From assembly GCA_034003765.1 (NCBI GenBank), contig JAVEXZ010000002.1, forward strand, positions 62,001-126,000: a stretch of 64,000 nt of DNA. Direction: 5' to 3'. Of this stretch, positions 24,741 to 33,845 are shown piece by piece. A program made the position numbers and the translations under genes. Position 1 is the stretch's first letter, and the number at the start of each line of letters is the position of its first letter. This stretch comes from JAAZGD01 sp034003765. GTDB taxonomy: Bacteria > Bacillota > Clostridia > Peptostreptococcales > Anaerovoracaceae. The notes under the pieces were generated by a model. The model searched no databases, had not been told where the DNA came from, and saw only the letters and a list, made by a program, of their open reading frames with translations.

Positions 24741-25901
24741 CTACTCCAAATAATCCTTTAATTTTTTGCTTCTAGAGGGGTTTCGCAACTTGCGAAGAGC
24801 TTTTGCTTCAATCTGCCTGATTCTTTCCCTGGTTACATCAAAGGTTTTACCCACTTCTTCTAGAGTTCTTGCTCTTCCATCTTCCAGCCCAAACCGTAAT
24901 TTCAGAACCTTTTGCTCTCTATCCGTTAGTGTGTCTAAGACTTCGACTAACTGCTCTTTTAGCATGGAAAAAGCTGCGGCTTCTGCAGGGGCCGGTACAT
25001 CTAGATCTGGAATAAAATCCCCTAAGTGACTGTCCTCTTCTTCTCCAATTGGTGTTTCCAAAGATACAGGTTCTTGAGCAATTTTTAAGATTTCCCTTAC
25101 TTTTTCTTCCGTTATGTCCATTTCATTAGCTATCTCTTCGGGAGTAGGCTCTCTTCCATATTCCTGTAAAAGCTGCCTTGATACCCTTATAAGTTTATTT
25201 ATTGTTTCAACCATATGGACAGGGATTCTTATTGTTCTGGCTTGATCTGCAATGCTTCTAGTAATTGCCTGTCTTATCCACCAAGTAGCATAGGTTGAAA
25301 ACTTAAATCCTTTTCGGTAATCAAACTTATCAACAGCTTTAATAAGGCCAAGGTTTCCTTCCTGTATTAGGTCTAGGAACAACATGCCTCTTCCCACATA
25401 CCTTTTTGCAATGCTAACGACTAGCCTTAGATTAGCTTCACACAAACGTTGTTTGGCTTCTTCGTCACCAGCTTCCATTCTTTTGGCAAGGCTTATTTCT
25501 TCCTCAGCAGTAAGCAAAGCAACTTTGCCGATTTCCTTTAAATACATTCGGACTGGATCGTCTACGGCTATACCTTTTGGGAGGTTTGAATCCAGTTCTC
25601 CATCTGCATCATCAGCTACAACCTTCTTTTTTACAGGACCTTCAGTCTCAGTCTCTTCGTCGGTTTCGCCATCGATATTAATAATCAGCAAACTTTCTGG
25701 ATCCACCTCTGCATCTACTTCGATACCTTGGGCTAATAAAGCTTCATACACTTCATCTGCATGATCTTTATCAAAATTAATAGAATCTAGATACTTATCA
25801 ACTTGTTTGGTTGTTATGGAATCTTTCATTTCTTTGGCTTTTGCAATTAGGTCCTCTAAAAAGAGGAAATTTGTCTTTGTCTTATCTTCATCCCGGCTCA
25901 T
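24741..25901 (-). CDS. rpoD: RNA polymerase primary sigma factor SigA/RpoD
   Basis: 386 residues with all conserved sigma-70 regions. Region 1.1 is at the N-terminus, followed by an acidic stretch (EGPVKKKVVADDADGELDS) and region 1.2 (DPVRMYLKEIG). Region 2 has LDLIQEGNLGLIKAVDKFDYRKG and FKFSTYATWWIRQAI, which bind and melt the -10 element. Region 4 ends with DVTRERIRQIEAKALRKL, the -35 recognition helix. This is the housekeeping factor and accounts for the TTGACA/TATAAT-type promoters seen in this window. It starts 4 bases after dnaG. Confidence 0.98.
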   Translation of the reverse strand: MSRDEDKTKTNFLFLEDLIAKAKEMKDSITTKQVDKYLDSINFDKDHADEVYEALLAQGIEVDAEVDPESLLIINIDGETDEETETEGPVKKKVVADDADGELDSNLPKGIAVDDPVRMYLKEIGKVALLTAEEEISLAKRMEAGDEEAKQRLCEANLRLVVSIAKRYVGRGMLFLDLIQEGNLGLIKAVDKFDYRKGFKFSTYATWWIRQAITRSIADQARTIRIPVHMVETINKLIRVSRQLLQEYGREPTPEEIANEMDITEEKVREILKIAQEPVSLETPIGEEEDSHLGDFIPDLDVPAPAEAAAFSMLKEQLVEVLDTLTDREQKVLKLRFGLEDGRARTLEEVGKTFDVTRERIRQIEAKALRKLRNPSRSKKLKDYLE

Positions 25902-25905
25902 TCTT

Positions 25906-27684
25906 TTACCCCCTGCCCTTCTTTTCCTTTTGTATTTCCATTAATTCTTTTTCCAATTCTCTTATATGATCTTTGTTATACTCTTGTGTTTCAAAAGATT
26001 CATCTGCAAGATCAAGGATATCAATAATTTCTCTTTCCCTTTTGCTTATTTCATTGTGCTCAAAGCTTTCAATACACTCTTCAAGAATTTTGTGTTCTTT
26101 GCCTGCAAGCTTTACATTGTCAAGTAAATCATAAACCAGATCACTCTGACTTCTTTCCATCCCGCCAACTAGTTGCTTGATGTCTAGGGAAGCTTCTTGT
26201 CCAAGATATGTTTTGATCTTATGGTACAAATCAAGACCTTCCTTGCTTTCGAAGGCCTTCTCGTAAGGAATAATCTTCTCCAAAAAATCTTCTCTTATAA
26301 GAAGCAACTTCAAAAGATTCTTCTCTAACATTGTAATCCCCAAATTATCTCTCCCCTCTTGAATATTGGAAGAGTTTTCATTTGGTCCTATAGCTTTTTT
26401 TCTTGTTTTACTAGCATCTCGGCCTTGTGATAACTCTCTGCGAATGGCACCTTCCGAAATTCCAGTTCCTTGAGCTAATTTACCTATATATGCATCTGCC
26501 TCAACCGGTGTTAGCCCCCCTAAAAATTGAGTTGCTGCTTTTAGGTACTCGATCCTTCCTTCAAGACTTTGCATATCAAAATCACTCTTTAAAATATTTA
26601 TCCTATATTCTATGTAAGCAGGTGCTGTTTTTACTAGGTTCAAAAAAGCTTCTTTGCCCTTTTCTCTAACAAAATCGTCTGGGTCCTTTCCGCTACTTAC
26701 GTTTAATACTCGAGATTTCAAACCTTCTTTATATAGAATTTCGCTGCCCCTTATAGCTGCAAGTATTCCAGCGGGGTCAGAGTCATAGGCAAGTACTACA
26801 TTTTCAGTGTATCTTTTCAACAAATGGGCCTGATTTTCCGTTAGGGCTGTTCCTAATGAGGCTCCAACATTGCTTATACCATGCTGATAAAGAGAAATTA
26901 CATCCATATAACCCTCAACTAATATTCCGTAGTTAAGACGACCTATATCTGTCCTAGTTAAGTTTAGCCCATAAATATTGTTCTTTTTTTGGAAGACCAG
27001 AGATTCTTGAGAATTTAAGTATTTTGGTTCATTATCCCCCAGGGCTCTTCCTCCAAATCCAATGACCTTGCCTCCAGTATTGATAATTGGGAACATAACT
27101 CTGTCCCTAAATTTATCAAACTTTTTCCCATTAGATTGGCTTATTAGGCCAAGTTCTAAAAGTTTTTCTGTGGGAATTTTCTCCCCTTCAAAATAATTAA
27201 GTAAGCTATCCCATTCTCCATCAGCGTAGCCAATACCAAATTTCCTTAGTATCCCCTTATCTATCCCCCTAGCCTCCATATATTTTTGGCCAGGGTTGCC
27301 AGGTTTTTGAAATTCATCATAAAAGAAACGAGCTGCCATTCTATTTATTTCATAATAGCTGTCTTTTTCCTTAGTACCTAAACCTTTTCGATCTGGTAAG
27401 GTTATCCCATAGTCTTTTGCAAGTTTTTCTATAGCCTCCATGAATTCCAAGTTGTAGTATTTTTTGGTAAATTCAATCACATCTCCTGTGGCCCCACAAC
27501 CAAAACAAGTAAAAATTTGCTTGGCTTCCGAGACAACAAAACTTGGAGTTTTCTCCCCATGGAAAGGACAAAGCCCTTTATAGTTGCTGCCAGCTCTTTT
27601 TAAGGGAACAACTGCACCCACAACATCTAGGATGCTACACCGATCTTTTACTTCTTCTATGATATTGTCATTGGGTGTTGTCAT
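25906..27684 (-). CDS. dnaG: DNA primase
   Basis: 592 residues. The N-terminal CHC2 zinc finger has C39, H42, C60 and C63 (GLCPFHGEKTPSF and FTCFGCG). The TOPRIM core follows with GILVEGYMDVISLYQHG near residue 255 and LAYDSDPAGI further on. The C-terminal third is the helicase-binding part and is more variable. It makes RNA primers for chromosome replication. It heads the operon dnaG-rpoD-trmK-nif3, the macromolecular-synthesis arrangement common in Firmicutes; the deoxyguanosine triphosphatase gene is 120 bases upstream. Confidence 0.98.
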   Translation of the reverse strand: MTTPNDNIIEEVKDRCSILDVVGAVVPLKRAGSNYKGLCPFHGEKTPSFVVSEAKQIFTCFGCGATGDVIEFTKKYYNLEFMEAIEKLAKDYGITLPDRKGLGTKEKDSYYEINRMAARFFYDEFQKPGNPGQKYMEARGIDKGILRKFGIGYADGEWDSLLNYFEGEKIPTEKLLELGLISQSNGKKFDKFRDRVMFPIINTGGKVIGFGGRALGDNEPKYLNSQESLVFQKKNNIYGLNLTRTDIGRLNYGILVEGYMDVISLYQHGISNVGASLGTALTENQAHLLKRYTENVVLAYDSDPAGILAAIRGSEILYKEGLKSRVLNVSSGKDPDDFVREKGKEAFLNLVKTAPAYIEYRINILKSDFDMQSLEGRIEYLKAATQFLGGLTPVEADAYIGKLAQGTGISEGAIRRELSQGRDASKTRKKAIGPNENSSNIQEGRDNLGITMLEKNLLKLLLIREDFLEKIIPYEKAFESKEGLDLYHKIKTYLGQEASLDIKQLVGGMERSQSDLVYDLLDNVKLAGKEHKILEECIESFEHNEISKREREIIDILDLADESFETQEYNKDHIRELEKELMEIQKEKKGRG

Positions 27685-27805
27685 ATTAAATCCTTGTCAA
27701 AATAAAATATCGAATATGTGTTTATACCCCATAACTACATATTCGACACAGGTATTAGCTTTCCTTTATTTTATATCAATAAAGATGAAAATTTTAAGGA
27801 AATAT

Positions 27806-28855
27806 TTACTTGGCTTTATTCATTACTGTTCTATCTGGTCTTAGCTGCCTGGTCTTAGCTATCTTCTCCTTATATATCCTTTGGGCATATCGATCTGTCA
27901 TTCCTGCTATGTAGTCTTTTACTACTTCCTCACTTCCAAATTCATCAAGAAGAGTAAAGTGTTCTTCAGGAAGTTCTTTGGGGTTTTTCATATAATACCT
28001 ATAAAGGTCTTGTATTATTAGGTTGACCCATTGGAGGTCTTCTTCTTTTTTTACCCCCACATTAAGGTACACATTTTCAAACATAAAGCTCCTAAGGATA
28101 TCGGTATAGTATGCGCATTCAGGAGACATCTCGACAATATTTTTGCCCCAGGAGTTTTCTATCATATCCATAACCATTGTATTTACCCTCTGGCTATGAC
28201 CCATTCCTAGATATTCAACACATTCCTTTGGCAAATCTGAATTTTTCATAGCACCGCTACGAATGGCATCATCAATATCATGGTTTATATATGCAATCCT
28301 ATCTGAAGTTTTAACCGTTTGCCCTTCCAAGGTGAAGGGCATTCCTTTGCCACTATGATTAAGAATCCCATCTCTTACCTCTTTTGTTAAATTCATTCCA
28401 CGTCCATTTGGGCCAGAATTTCCTTCTAATATTTCGACTACTCGAAGGCTCTGTACATTATGTCTAAAACCACCAGGATGTATTTCTGCTAGAGATTCCT
28501 CACCATTATGGCCAAATGGTGTATGCCCCAAATCATGGCCCAAGGCAATGGCCTCAATTAGGTCTTCGTTAAGTGTCAATGCCCGCCCTATGGTCTTTGC
28601 GATTTGAGAAACCTCAATTGTATGGGTAAGTCTGGTCCTAAAATGGTCTTTCTCTGGTGCTATAAATACTTGGGTCTTGTGCATTAGCCTTCTAAAGGCT
28701 TTGCTATGAATAATTCTATCTCGATCTCGCATATACTTTGTCCGAATCTCACAGTCTTCTTCCCAGATATCTCTACCCAAAGAATCTCTTGATTTTGAAG
28801 CCTGGGGACTCAACATTTGAAATTCTCTTGCTTCTATTTTATCACGATTAAACAT
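27806..28855 (-). CDS. dgt: Deoxyguanosinetriphosphate triphosphohydrolase-like protein (HD domain)
   Basis: 349 residues, the compact dGTPase-like form often found before dnaG in clostridia. HD-domain metal ligands are visible in FRTRLTHTIEVSQIAKTIG, ALGHDLGHTPFGHNGE and the later YINHDIDDA. Members hydrolyse dNTPs to nucleoside and triphosphate, keeping dNTP pools in check. Near the C-terminus the sequence contains a short internal duplication, TGGTCTTAGCT, twice within 14 bases (around 27834-27860), giving two LRPDR/TRQ-like copies. It is the last gene of an operon that also contains dut, so both handle nucleotide pools. Confidence 0.88.
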   Translation of the reverse strand: MFNRDKIEAREFQMLSPQASKSRDSLGRDIWEEDCEIRTKYMRDRDRIIHSKAFRRLMHKTQVFIAPEKDHFRTRLTHTIEVSQIAKTIGRALTLNEDLIEAIALGHDLGHTPFGHNGEESLAEIHPGGFRHNVQSLRVVEILEGNSGPNGRGMNLTKEVRDGILNHSGKGMPFTLEGQTVKTSDRIAYINHDIDDAIRSGAMKNSDLPKECVEYLGMGHSQRVNTMVMDMIENSWGKNIVEMSPECAYYTDILRSFMFENVYLNVGVKKEEDLQWVNLIIQDLYRYYMKNPKELPEEHFTLLDEFGSEEVVKDYIAGMTDRYAQRIYKEKIAKTRQLRPDRTVMNKAK

Positions 28856-28874
28856 AGTCTTTTCATCGCCTTTC

Positions 28875-29513
28875 TTAAGAATACTTCATGATCAAACCTT
28901 CCACAAGGTTGGCCACATTTTCACAAGCATCTAGGGATTCCTCTAGTTCTTCATATAAATGTTTCCATTTAATGATTTCTATGGGATCTTCTTCTTCTTG
29001 GAAAAGCCTTGCTAAAGTGCTTCGGTAAACCACATCTCCCTCATTCTCGATTCTATTTACCTCTATTACTTGTTTCATAAGAATAGGATTGTTTTCAATT
29101 TGGGGTAAATTATTAAAGAGAATCTCAAGTTCATTAATAGCTTGCAAGATTAGTGTGGCCATTGTCTGAGCTTCAGGTCTCATTTTCTTTACTCCAAAAA
29201 CAAGAAATCTGTTTGCAACCTCTTCAACACAATCAACTATATCGTCCATTTCTCTTGCTAGGGTATAAATATCTTCACGATCAAAAGGTGTGGTTTGGTT
29301 GGCGTTTAAGTACTTTAGAATCTTGTGTGTCTGCATATCACATTCGGTTTCTAGAACTTTTAGGTGAGCCACCCTGTCTTCAACTTCAGTGTAATCTCGG
29401 ACGAGTTCTTCAAAGGCGATTCCAGATTCTACTATTTTCCCCATAGCTTCATTAAATAGGTCAAAAAAGCCATCCCCCTTATTTCCCTTGTTTTTCTTTT
29501 TTGTTCCAAGCAT
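28875..29513 (-). CDS. DUF47 / PhoU-like phosphate regulator protein
   Basis: 212 residues, helical and rich in Glu, with the DUF47 pattern: a run such as FDREDIYTLAREMDDIVDCVEEVANR at about residues 78-103 and a related ESLDACENVANLVEGLI near the end. DUF47 proteins resemble PhoU and usually stand beside a Pit-type phosphate transporter. Here no transporter is adjacent; the neighbours are dut and dgt. Cytosolic. Its function is probably in metal or phosphate homeostasis, by family only. Confidence 0.85.
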   Translation of the reverse strand: MLGTKKKNKGNKGDGFFDLFNEAMGKIVESGIAFEELVRDYTEVEDRVAHLKVLETECDMQTHKILKYLNANQTTPFDREDIYTLAREMDDIVDCVEEVANRFLVFGVKKMRPEAQTMATLILQAINELEILFNNLPQIENNPILMKQVIEVNRIENEGDVVYRSTLARLFQEEEDPIEIIKWKHLYEELEESLDACENVANLVEGLIMKYS

Positions 29514-29542
29514 TTCTTTATCCTCTCTTCATACTACAACTG

Positions 29543-29965
29543 CTACTTACCCGAACTACCAAATCCCTTTTCATTCCTCTTTGTTTGTCCTAGTTCTTCT
29601 ACCAATTCCCAATTTATTCTTTCATACTTTGAGATAATTAATTGGGCAATCCTGTCGTCCTTTTCAATTTTATAGGGCTCTGTGCCCCAATTAATCAATG
29701 GGATTTTTATTTCTCCCCTATAATCGCTATCAATGGTACCAATACCATTGACTAGGCCTATTCCATGTTTAACAGCAAGGCCACTTCTTGCTCTCACTTG
29801 ACCTTCATAACCTTGAGGTAACTCTATGAAAATTCCAGTAGCTACTAGGGCCCTTTCTCCTGGGCCAATAACCACAGCTTCTACTGACCTCAAATCCATG
29901 CCAGAAGAACCACTTGTTTCATATTGGGGCAACCTTCCATTTCGTGATACTATCTTGATTCTCAT
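29543..29965 (-). CDS. dut: dUTP diphosphatase
   Basis: 140 residues, a normal trimeric dUTPase. The five motifs are in order: SGSSGMDLRS, RARSGLAVKHG, GIGTIDSDYRGEI, RIAQLIISK and the C-terminal KRNEKGFGSSGK arm. It converts dUTP to dUMP and pyrophosphate, keeping uracil out of DNA and feeding dTMP synthesis. It starts 2 bases after the M16 protease gene. Confidence 0.97.
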   Translation of the reverse strand: MRIKIVSRNGRLPQYETSGSSGMDLRSVEAVVIGPGERALVATGIFIELPQGYEGQVRARSGLAVKHGIGLVNGIGTIDSDYRGEIKIPLINWGTEPYKIEKDDRIAQLIISKYERINWELVEELGQTKRNEKGFGSSGK

Positions 29966-29967
29966 AG

Positions 29968-31218
29968 CTAACTCCTGATAAGTCTTTCAAAATTCAAGCT
30001 CTTTGGACTAACTGCAGAATAAGAAAAAGGCATAGATTTTGTAACTTTGTGGGCCAATTGATTAACTTCATCTAGGCTAACCTTGGTCATTAAGTCAAGA
30101 ACCTCTTCTTGTTCGTATACTTTATCTAGTAACAGTAAGTTCCTACCTATACTCATCATTCTGCTTTGAGTTCTCTCCATGCTGAATACTATAGAGCTTT
30201 TACCCTGATTTTTGGCCTTTAGTAATTCAGCCGCCCCAATTCCTTGACTTCCAATTAGGTCAAGTTCATAGTGTACCGCATCTAAGCATTCTGAAATCTT
30301 GTTGTGTGCAATACCCGCATAAATCATTAACATTCCTGAGCGAGCCATTATATGAGGCATGCTTACAATGGTATATGCTAGACCTTTCTCTTCACGAATG
30401 TTCTGGAACAATCTTGAACTCATAGAGCCACCCAGTATATTGTTAAAAAAAGCTGCGGCAAAATATTCTTCGGAGCCTAGACTAACAAATCTGGTCCCAA
30501 GGCAGAGGTTTGTCTGTTCTATATCTTTACATATTGTAATTCCTCCAGCTTGATAAGGAGCTAGGGAAGCCTTTGTTCCATCCTTCTTCTTTTCAAAGGA
30601 GTTTAGCTTTTTCTCCACTAATTCCACCACTTCATCTAGGTTGAAATTGCCAGCAACAGCAACCACAATTGAGTCACAGGTATATTCCCTTTTAATAAAT
30701 TCCTTGAGTTTTGCTCCCGTTTGTCCTGCTAGAGCCTCTGGGGTTCCTGCTACATCATGCTCTAGTAGGTCACCCTTAAAGACTAATTGAGAGCAGTTCT
30801 CCATAGCCAGCTCGTCTGGCTGATCATCGATCATCTTGATTTCTTCCAAGATTACCTGTCTCTCTTTTTCTATCTCTTTTTCATCAAATAGACTCTTGGT
30901 AAGCATCTCACACATTATTTCACCTGCAGGTAAAAACGTTTCGCTAGTTGTTTTGAAATAGTAGCAGGTATGGTCTCTTGTTGTGTAAGCATTTACAGAC
31001 CCGCCTAAAAGATCAAAAGCATCAGCTATCTCCTTAGCTGTATGCCTATCAGTACCTTTAAACATCATATGTTCTATAAAATGGCTGGCACCATAGAGTT
31101 CTGGGCTTTCATCAATAGAACCTGTCCTAAAGAAAACTCCAAAAGCCACAGTTTGCAGATGGTCCATTTTTTCACTAACAATTCTTATTCCATTATCTAA
31201 GGTTATTGTATTAATCAT
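29968..31218 (-). CDS. M16 family zinc peptidase (insulinase/YmxG-like)
   Basis: 416 residues, the single-chain M16 length. The inverted zinc motif is HFIEHMMFKG near residue 46 with the third ligand in the following Glu-rich helix (EREIVLEEI-like ERQVILEEI). A C-terminal half, LVPRQ-free and with the typical RLFQNIREEKGLAYTI, completes the fold. B. subtilis YmxG is a close match in type. It overlaps the glycosidase gene upstream by 8 bases and dut follows 2 bases later, so the operon is tightly coupled. Likely cytosolic, with no signal peptide. Confidence 0.9.
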   Translation of the reverse strand: MINTITLDNGIRIVSEKMDHLQTVAFGVFFRTGSIDESPELYGASHFIEHMMFKGTDRHTAKEIADAFDLLGGSVNAYTTRDHTCYYFKTTSETFLPAGEIMCEMLTKSLFDEKEIEKERQVILEEIKMIDDQPDELAMENCSQLVFKGDLLEHDVAGTPEALAGQTGAKLKEFIKREYTCDSIVVAVAGNFNLDEVVELVEKKLNSFEKKKDGTKASLAPYQAGGITICKDIEQTNLCLGTRFVSLGSEEYFAAAFFNNILGGSMSSRLFQNIREEKGLAYTIVSMPHIMARSGMLMIYAGIAHNKISECLDAVHYELDLIGSQGIGAAELLKAKNQGKSSIVFSMERTQSRMMSIGRNLLLLDKVYEQEEVLDLMTKVSLDEVNQLAHKVTKSMPFSYSAVSPKSLNFERLIRS

Positions 31219-33493
31219 TAATCCCTTCCCTTGAGTCTATATACTCATACATTATCTTTGCAGCTTGAGCTCTAGTTGCAATTTTCTTTGGCTCAAAACG
31301 ATTTTCTCCCATACCAGTCATGATCTTAGAACCTACCACTGTATATACGTAATCCAATGCCCAAGAACTAATTTTATCACTATCCACAAAGTCTAAACTA
31401 ACACCCTCTTTTTGTGGCAAGGCATATTTTTGAAATACAGCATACTTACATAGCATCACAGTCATTTGCTCTCTTGTAATTGGGGCATTGGGATTGAATT
31501 TATTATCTCCAACACCACTTACGATACCCTCTTGATAACCCCAGTTAACATAAGCATAACTCCAATCTTTTGAAGCAACATCTGTAAAACCTGCTGGCAG
31601 AGATTGCTTTACATCTATACCATCTGTTGCTTTGGCTAAAAATGCTAGGAATTGAGCCCTTGTAAGAGGTCCTTCGGGATTGTACATATTATTACCAATC
31701 CCTCCAACTTTATCCATGGCAGCTAAAACCCCAATATAGTCTTTAGCCCAATGGCCGTAAGTGTCTGAGAACATTACAGGCTTGAGAATTGAGGGAGTGA
31801 CTTCTACCTGAATTGAAGTGCTATTATCTCCGTAAGAAATATTAATTTTACCTTTAACTTCCGTTCTTGTGCCAATGGCCTTAAATAAACCACTGGAGCT
31901 TATTGTTCCTATTGTTTCATCGCAAGTAAAGATAAAGTTGGGTTTACTATTTGTAAGAGGGTAGACCCCATAAAAAACCGTCCCTGAAATCTGTTTTGTT
32001 TCTCCAGGCTTTAAGAGTAATTTCTTTGTAGAAGCTTGTATATTTATCTTGTCCACTATTTGTACACGGCTAGTGGCTGTTAGATCTCCTCCTCTAGCTG
32101 TAATTATTGACTCTCCTGGGCTTTGGCCTGCACTATAAACCGAGCCATTAATTGATGCAAAATTATCTACAGAATAGCTTATATCCTTAGGAAGAGATAC
32201 CTTCTCGTAATTACTGTTTGTAGCATAGGTTTTTACTGACACACTCTCCCCTGGCAATAATATGGTATCTGAAGGGTAAATATGTAAATTGCTAGCTTCA
32301 CTGCTTCCTGTTCCTTGATAAACCAAGAGAATACCATTGGAAACCTTCCTAGCAGAACCTCCACTTGGTGAGTTTTTCAATGAAGCCTTAGACTCAATTC
32401 CAGGCTGCCTAACCACCATTTGAGAAGAGCCCCCTCCGTCTAAATTCCAGGCAGAAACACAGCCCAGGCTAATCAGGTGATGGGCTAACTCCTCTATGTT
32501 AAGGCCTTTGCTTTTATCGTTTTGTCTGCCATCTACTGTATATAAAACCAAGGTCCCGTCTTTCTTGACTCCCATTGCAGTTCTAGGATTTACCGCTGTT
32601 CCCACAGTAACCATTTCACCATTTTCAACAATACTGTGATAGAAGCCTACTGCTTCTTGAGCTTGGGCTAAACCACTAGCAGTTTCTGTGCAAGACAATT
32701 CAATACTTTCACCAACCTGCATTTTTTTTAACCAGTCTCCGTAGGGACAACTTGCGCTGGCAGATAGGACTAATTCTTTGTCTCCAATTGGGGTATTGCT
32801 TGTAGTTCCCACAGACTTAATGTTTCCTGTAATGGTTTTATTTACAGCCATTTGCCAATCTGGTGCAGTAATTACCACCTCTACTCTTTGCCCAGATGTT
32901 CTTGTTGAAGCGCTGTAGTTACGATTATAAAGAAACAAGGACCCTGCTCCACCATCTGGAACATTAAAGTAACCTATATTTGTATTATAAAGACCAGAGT
33001 CCACTTTGGTGGTTAAGGAATACTTTAGGCCTACTGTTGCCATACTGGTTTTATTATTTTTATCAAATACTATAACCCTATTTGCATGGTATCCTGAAGT
33101 TATAATATTTCCATTATGTATAACTGTTCCTCTGGGAGTGCCATTAGCTGTGTCGAAAATGTCGCCATTAATACCCGCTACCACCTTGTAACCATTCTTT
33201 TCTGCGGATTCTACCATCTCTTCTAGAGTATAGGCACCACGCACTTCCCCAGCAAAAACAAAGGGTTTCAAAATACCCTCTGAAATATCGGCCTCAACGA
33301 AACAAGCATTCTCAATCCCATGAATGCTATTTTCCCCTATAAGTTGTCCGAAATTTGCTCCCTGAAAAATTTCGTAATTGCTCTCAAAATAAACCTTACC
33401 AAATCCTTTGTGAACTGAAAACCCTGTTAATGTGCCCATAGCTAATAAAACAATTACCAGCACAGAAATCGTGAGTTTTAGTGATTTTTTCAT
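31211..33493 (-). CDS. Exported phosphodiester glycosidase (NagPA/DUF2233) with SLH domains
   Basis: 760 residues. A signal peptide (MKKSLKLTISVLVIVLLAMG) is followed by a NAGPA-type domain with VVAGINGDIFDTANGTPRG, AVNPRTAMGVKKDGTLVLYTVDGRQ and LGCVSAWNLDGGGSSQM, the conserved Asp/Gly motifs of phosphodiester glycosidases. Residues about 400-580 look like one or two Ig-like (Big2) units. Residues about 590-760 are three SLH repeats, ending GENRFEPKKIATRAQAAKIMYEYI. The enzyme probably removes sugar phosphodiesters at the cell surface and is held there by the SLH part. It heads the M16-dut-DUF47-dgt operon, an unexpected mix of a wall enzyme and nucleotide hygiene genes. Confidence 0.9.
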   Translation of the reverse strand: MKKSLKLTISVLVIVLLAMGTLTGFSVHKGFGKVYFESNYEIFQGANFGQLIGENSIHGIENACFVEADISEGILKPFVFAGEVRGAYTLEEMVESAEKNGYKVVAGINGDIFDTANGTPRGTVIHNGNIITSGYHANRVIVFDKNNKTSMATVGLKYSLTTKVDSGLYNTNIGYFNVPDGGAGSLFLYNRNYSASTRTSGQRVEVVITAPDWQMAVNKTITGNIKSVGTTSNTPIGDKELVLSASASCPYGDWLKKMQVGESIELSCTETASGLAQAQEAVGFYHSIVENGEMVTVGTAVNPRTAMGVKKDGTLVLYTVDGRQNDKSKGLNIEELAHHLISLGCVSAWNLDGGGSSQMVVRQPGIESKASLKNSPSGGSARKVSNGILLVYQGTGSSEASNLHIYPSDTILLPGESVSVKTYATNSNYEKVSLPKDISYSVDNFASINGSVYSAGQSPGESIITARGGDLTATSRVQIVDKINIQASTKKLLLKPGETKQISGTVFYGVYPLTNSKPNFIFTCDETIGTISSSGLFKAIGTRTEVKGKINISYGDNSTSIQVEVTPSILKPVMFSDTYGHWAKDYIGVLAAMDKVGGIGNNMYNPEGPLTRAQFLAFLAKATDGIDVKQSLPAGFTDVASKDWSYAYVNWGYQEGIVSGVGDNKFNPNAPITREQMTVMLCKYAVFQKYALPQKEGVSLDFVDSDKISSWALDYVYTVVGSKIMTGMGENRFEPKKIATRAQAAKIMYEYIDSREGIND

Positions 33494-33515
33494 CCCTTTT
33501 CCCTCGTAATTCTAT

Positions 33516-33542
33516 AAAAGACCCCACCAATGGGAGTCTTTT
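33516..33542 (-). terminator. Terminator of the AbrB operon
   Basis: Arms AAAAGAC and GTCTTTT with inner CCC/GGG pairs, ending in TTTTATAG on the minus strand. It separates the AbrB gene from the glycosidase operon. Confidence 0.8.
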
Positions 33543-33559
33543 ATGATAGATTCATTTGC

Positions 33560-33832
33560 CTATAAGTTCCCTATCTCAGTGAGACAATTCTTGCAGATAT
33601 AAGCCTCTACTTCTTTACCATCCTTGTCTTTTCTCTTATACTCTACAAGATACAACTCAGAGTCACAAAATACACAGTGTTCATTATACTTCTTTATAAT
33701 AATGCTGTCCCCTGAAAAATGAAACTCCACCTTCATTTCATTAGACAAACCCAACTCTTTTTTCATTTCAGCAGGTAAAACTACTCTACCAAGTTTGTCT
33801 ATTTTTCTAACCATACCACTATTGCCAACCAT
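33560..33832 (-). CDS. AbrB/SpoVT-type regulator with C-terminal zinc knuckle
   Basis: 90 residues. Residues about 7-50 form the swapped-hairpin AbrB DNA-binding fold (MVRKIDKLGRVVLPAEMKKELG). The rest has CVFC and ICKNC, a four-Cys site likely to bind zinc, a pattern also known from clostridial AbrB-like proteins. It binds DNA as a dimer and is likely a transition-state regulator. ATG 33832 has GGAGG. It follows a hypothetical gene by 13 bases. Confidence 0.88.
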   Translation of the reverse strand: MVGNSGMVRKIDKLGRVVLPAEMKKELGLSNEMKVEFHFSGDSIIIKKYNEHCVFCDSELYLVEYKRKDKDGKEVEAYICKNCLTEIGNL

Positions 33833-33845
33833 TTTAATACCTCCC

